From Microlunatus flavus (lineage in GTDB: Bacteria > Actinomycetota > Actinomycetes > Propionibacteriales > Propionibacteriaceae), in the NCBI RefSeq assembly GCF_900110855.1, contig NZ_FOFA01000006.1:186001-250000 (forward strand): 64,000 bases of DNA, read 5' to 3'. Both the position numbers and the translations under genes were made by a program. The stretch's first letter is position 1. Every line of letters starts with the position of its first letter. The notes below the pieces were generated by a model. It saw only the letters and a program-made list of their open reading frames with translations, was not told where the DNA came from and made no database searches. Shown piece after piece: positions 61,713 through 64,000 of this stretch.

Positions 61713-62669
61713 CTACAGCCCCGTGATCAGCTGCAGGAAGTGCTCGGTGAAGGCGTCCACGTCCACCGCGGCGGCCACGCGGGCGTTGGCGGGCGGCGGG
61801 TCGGCCGACTCGCGGACGTCGGTGATCATGACCCCGCGCGCCGGCCCTTCGCCCGTGACGACGTCGAGCGCCACCTCGCGGAGCTCCACCAGGTCGGGGC
61901 GCGACACCACGGCCATGGCGAGCGGGTCGTGCATCGCGCACGAGTCGGCGTCGAGCGCGTTGCCGGGGTTGCGGGCCGCGACGTGGTCGATCCACGCGAG
62001 GGTCGACTCGCCGGCGAAGGGCGCGAAGGGCGAGTCCGCCTCGAGCATCCGCCGGGCGTGCTCGCGGGTCAGGCGCACCTGGAGCGTCACGTCGAGCCCG
62101 ACCCAGCGCTGCGGCATGCCGGAGCGCAGGACGGCCTGCGCGGCCTCCGGGTCGACCCAGACGTTGAACTCCCCCGGCAGGTCCCGGGTGGGCATGGTCT
62201 GGAAGAAGACGCCGCCCATGATCACGATCTCGCGGACGTTCTGCGCCAGCCTCGGCTCCAGGCTGAGCGCGGCCGCGACGTTCGTGAGCGGGCCGATCGC
62301 GACGACGGTGATCTCGCCCGGGTTGGCCATCACCAGCTCGGCGATCGCGGCGGCGGCGTAGCCCGGGGTCGGCGGGGCCACCGTGGCGCGCAGGGCCTCC
62401 ACGTGGTCGGCGGGACGCCGGACCCCCTGGGGACGCGTGAGCGCGGCCGCGGCTCCCTTGACCACGGGGACGTCGCCGAGGTCGAGGCGACGGGCGAGCT
62501 CGGCGGTGAGGATCGTCGCCGACTCGACGTCGGTGTTGCCGTTGACCGTGGTGATCAGCTCGAGGGTGATGTCCGGGTCGGCGTGGGCCAGCGCCAGCGC
62601 GAAGCCGTCATCGATGTCGGAGCCCGGGGCTCCCATCGCCAGGTCGGTGTCCAGGATGATGCGCGGCAC
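61713..62669 (-). CDS. Nucleoside hydrolase (IunH family)
   Basis: A 318-residue ribonucleoside hydrolase splitting nucleosides into base and ribose. The Asp-rich calcium site is MPRIILDTDLAMGAPGSDID followed by DGFALALA; the second metal Asp is in SCAMHDPLAMAVVSRPDLVE, with the conserved His before it. TTVNGNTDVESAT and IVIMGGVFFQTMPTRDLPGE are family blocks. The insert APGS in the first motif is slightly unusual. Stand-alone gene, convergent with the amidohydrolase. Confidence 0.93.
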   Translation of the reverse strand: MPRIILDTDLAMGAPGSDIDDGFALALAHADPDITLELITTVNGNTDVESATILTAELARRLDLGDVPVVKGAAAALTRPQGVRRPADHVEALRATVAPPTPGYAAAAIAELVMANPGEITVVAIGPLTNVAAALSLEPRLAQNVREIVIMGGVFFQTMPTRDLPGEFNVWVDPEAAQAVLRSGMPQRWVGLDVTLQVRLTREHARRMLEADSPFAPFAGESTLAWIDHVAARNPGNALDADSCAMHDPLAMAVVSRPDLVELREVALDVVTGEGPARGVMITDVRESADPPPANARVAAAVDVDAFTEHFLQLITGL

Positions 62670-63134
62670 GTGAGAGCTCTCTTCGGTCTGCGGTGCGTCG
62701 ATGCTGACAGGTCCCCGACGAGGGCCACGAGCAGGATCCCCGTCGGTCGTGCCTGCCTAGCGCTCGGCCACCCCGTCAGGAGCGCCGGACGATCGTGCGT
62801 CGGTGGCGCGAGGCCGCGACAGGCGGTGCCGAGGCCTCGACCAGACCCCCGCGCGCGCTCTGGCTTCCGTAGGCTGATTCGCCGGGCCTGAGACAAGCTC
62901 AGGATGCCGTAGGGGCCGGAGGGCCGTCCAGCACGGCCTGAGCCGCCCGGCATCTCCTCGGCGCGGCGCAGCGAGAGCCGGTACGCGAGGGGCGACCTGT
63001 CCCCTGCCCTCGGGGTGCCCGGCTGGTCCCAGCTCGGGCCCTCGCAGAGGGAGGCGATCACCTCTCGACCGCTGCCGGAGTCAAGGCTTCGAACTCACGG
63101 GCGTGGTCGACGAGCCGGCGGCGGACCTCGACCT
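62670..63134. other. intergenic region with REP-like palindrome
   Basis: A 465-base stretch between the nucleoside hydrolase and PadR genes without a convincing gene. CCTGAG-ACAAG-CTCAGG at 62887-62903 is a perfect stem-loop similar to the widespread CCTTCGACAAGCTCAGG repeat. A 29-codon reading frame (63147-63058, minus strand) begins GTG GCC GAC GTG and overlaps the PadR stop; its product VADVKVEVRRRLVDHAREFE is helix-forming, but evidence for translation is weak. Confidence 0.5.
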
Positions 63135-63701
63135 TCACGTCGGCCACTGCAGATCGCCTGAGCTCAAGGCGGCGGTGAAGCTCGTGAGCCAGTCGCGTTC
63201 GGCGCGGCGGCGGGCGAGCTGGAAGTGGTGCTCCGACAGGAAGATCGGGTTCTCGACGTCGGCCTCTGCAGCTGCCAGCGCGCTCTCGTCGGCGTCGATG
63301 GTGGCGGCGAGCCGGCTCGAGCGAAGCGTCAAGAGCTCGAGGACGCGGTCCCTGCCGAGTGGATACATGAAGGAGAGCGCGGCGGGCAGGCCGTCCGCAT
63401 CGGCGTCAGCCGCGAGGGCGTCCTCCAGCCACACGGCGAGCTCTGCTCTTCCGCGCGCGGTGATGGTGAACGGGGTCCGCTCGGGCCGGTTCCCCGCGCG
63501 GGCGGGCTCGTTGGCCACGACCAGACCGGCGTCGTCCAGCCGTCGTACGGCGTCGTACAGCGACGTGAACCTGACGCCAGGCATCCGGTCGTAGGCACGC
63601 GCTCGGATCCGCTGTCGCATCGCGTAGGGGTGGAGGGGCTCTTCGCTGAGCATCCCGAGGACCACGACAGCGAGGGAGCTCTGCAGACGTCGGGCTGGCA
63701 C
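63135..63701 (-). CDS. PadR family transcriptional regulator
   Basis: A 188-residue regulator. The winged HTH is LAVVVLGMLSEEPLHPYAMR, then RFTSLYDAVRRLDDAGLVVA, and the wing FTITARGRAEL; a helical dimerisation domain (Vir-type) follows with EHHFQLARRRAERDWLTSF. GTG at 63701 has no clear ribosome binding site. Divergent from a flavoprotein monooxygenase gene with an inverted repeat between them, so it probably represses that gene and itself. Confidence 0.92.
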   Translation of the reverse strand: MPARRLQSSLAVVVLGMLSEEPLHPYAMRQRIRARAYDRMPGVRFTSLYDAVRRLDDAGLVVANEPARAGNRPERTPFTITARGRAELAVWLEDALAADADADGLPAALSFMYPLGRDRVLELLTLRSSRLAATIDADESALAAAEADVENPIFLSEHHFQLARRRAERDWLTSFTAALSSGDLQWPT

Positions 63702-63719
63702 GCCGCCAGCGTACGTCCT

Positions 63720-63751
63720 ATGGTTGACACCTAATAATCGAAGTCAACTAT
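63720..63751. promoter_or_regulatory. inverted repeat in the PadR/monooxygenase divergent promoter
   Basis: ATGGTTGAC (63720-63728) and GTCAACTAT (63743-63751) are inverted arms with one mismatch and a 14-base AT-rich spacer. TTGACA on the plus strand and TTGACT on the minus strand could be -35 hexamers. A PadR operator is likely. Confidence 0.5.
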
Positions 63752-64000
63752 GGGAGCGCTGGTGGTGGCGGTACAGAAGGCGCTGATCGTCGGTGCCGGG
63801 ATCGCGGGACCCGCAGCCGCTCTCGCCCTGGCGAAGATCGGCGTCGAGTCGACGGTCGTCGAGTCGCATACGGGTCCAGCCGCAGGGGTCGGCGCGATCA
63901 TCACCCTCGCCGGCAACGGTCTCGACGTGCTGCGCACCCTGGGCGCGGACGCCGCCGTCGTCTCCGCAGGCCAGCAGATCTCCGAGATCGTCATGTCCGA
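63750..64000 (+). CDS. FAD-dependent monooxygenase, N-terminal part
   Basis: The first 83 codons of a flavoprotein hydroxylase; the gene continues past the right edge. The FAD-binding Rossmann motif GxGxxG is in KALIVGAGIAGPAAALALAK, with the acidic residue for ribose (VVES) after it and GVGAIITLAGNGLDVLRTLG as in the p-hydroxybenzoate hydroxylase family. Starts at ATG 63750 or at GTG 63762/63765, which have GGGAG upstream. Likely controlled by the divergent PadR protein; substrate unknown. Confidence 0.85.
   Translation, partial: MGALVVAVQKALIVGAGIAGPAAALALAKIGVESTVVESHTGPAAGVGAIITLAGNGLDVLRTLGADAAVVSAGQQISEIVMS

Noticed and set aside
62555-63061. Minus-strand open frame upstream of the nucleoside hydrolase
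   Set aside because: Arg/Pro/Gly-rich sequence with no domain, overlapping the hydrolase in another frame and crossing a palindromic repeat.
63081-63110. GGCTTCGAACTC resembling a tRNA T-loop
   Set aside because: No acceptor stem, anticodon arm or CCA-compatible pairing around it.
1-64000. CRISPR arrays, transposases, phage genes or a genomic island border
   Set aside because: No spaced repeats, integrase, transposase or tRNA-flanking direct repeats were found; codon style is even throughout.

Overview
The window is very GC-rich, with strong G/C preference in third codon positions, many GTG and a few TTG starts, GGAGG-type ribosome binding sites, 4-base ATGA/GTGA/TTGA gene overlaps and actinobacterial marker genes (clgR, ndgR, cofC, an AfsR/SARP-type regulator, MsiK-type ABC operons without an ATPase). 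This points to an actinomycete, most likely in the Propionibacteriales (Microlunatus, Friedmanniella or Nocardioides type). That placement is inference from style and gene order; no rRNA or tRNA gene was seen.

Region 1 (1-6386): a conserved housekeeping block read on the minus strand: ftsK, then (after a DUF4232 lipoprotein on the plus strand) rimO, pgsA, cinA and the start of clgR. Region 2 (6472-18864): thiL, a stand-alone Lrp RAM-domain gene, a DUF3515 lipoprotein, ddl, a PLP sulfur-amino-acid lyase, an ECF sigma factor with a probable membrane partner, gpsA-plsC, cofC, HU, leuCD and the divergent IclR regulator ndgR. This order is typical of actinobacterial chromosomes, apart from the lyase and sigma genes between ddl and gpsA.

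Region 3 (18997-37345) is mixed accessory metabolism: a secreted S1C protease, an App1-type phosphatase, a ThuA plus Gfo/Idh pair, a lipoprotein and C39 peptidase pair, an inositol-phosphatase-like enzyme with a ROK kinase, a Bcr/CflA exporter, a GH29 fucosidase divergent from a TetR gene, a quinone-reductase-like gene, two DUF998 membrane proteins divergent from a MarR gene, an SDR, and an otnK-ltnD pair for four-carbon acid sugars. Several divergent promoters here carry clear palindromic operator candidates.

Region 4 (37736-44164): a 1037-residue SARP/ATPase/TPR regulator, a possible small acidic protein on the other strand, and two secreted proteins, the larger built of CnaB-like beta-sandwich repeats.

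Region 5 (44292-59979) is the most interesting part: a LacI-centred carbohydrate island of two long, translationally coupled operons. The minus-strand operon runs GH10 enzyme, Gfo/Idh, PhyH dioxygenase, GH42-like protein, zinc/MDR dehydrogenase, a 78-residue unknown protein and an SDR. The plus-strand operon runs ABC binding protein, two permeases, a phosphomannose-isomerase-like cupin, a Gfo/Idh with a cysteine motif and a GNAT acetyltransferase. Between them lie lacI and a PIG-L deacetylase. Nearly identical operators (GCCAATCGATTTGG or GCCAATCGATTGCC) sit at the GH10 gene, between lacI and the deacetylase, and before the ABC operon, so the island is probably one regulon for a modified, possibly N-acylated, glycoside.

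Region 6 (60016-64000): a Rieske protein divergent from an amidohydrolase around a different LacI-type operator, a nucleoside hydrolase, a non-coding stretch with a REP-like palindrome, and a PadR regulator divergent from an FAD monooxygenase cut by the window edge.
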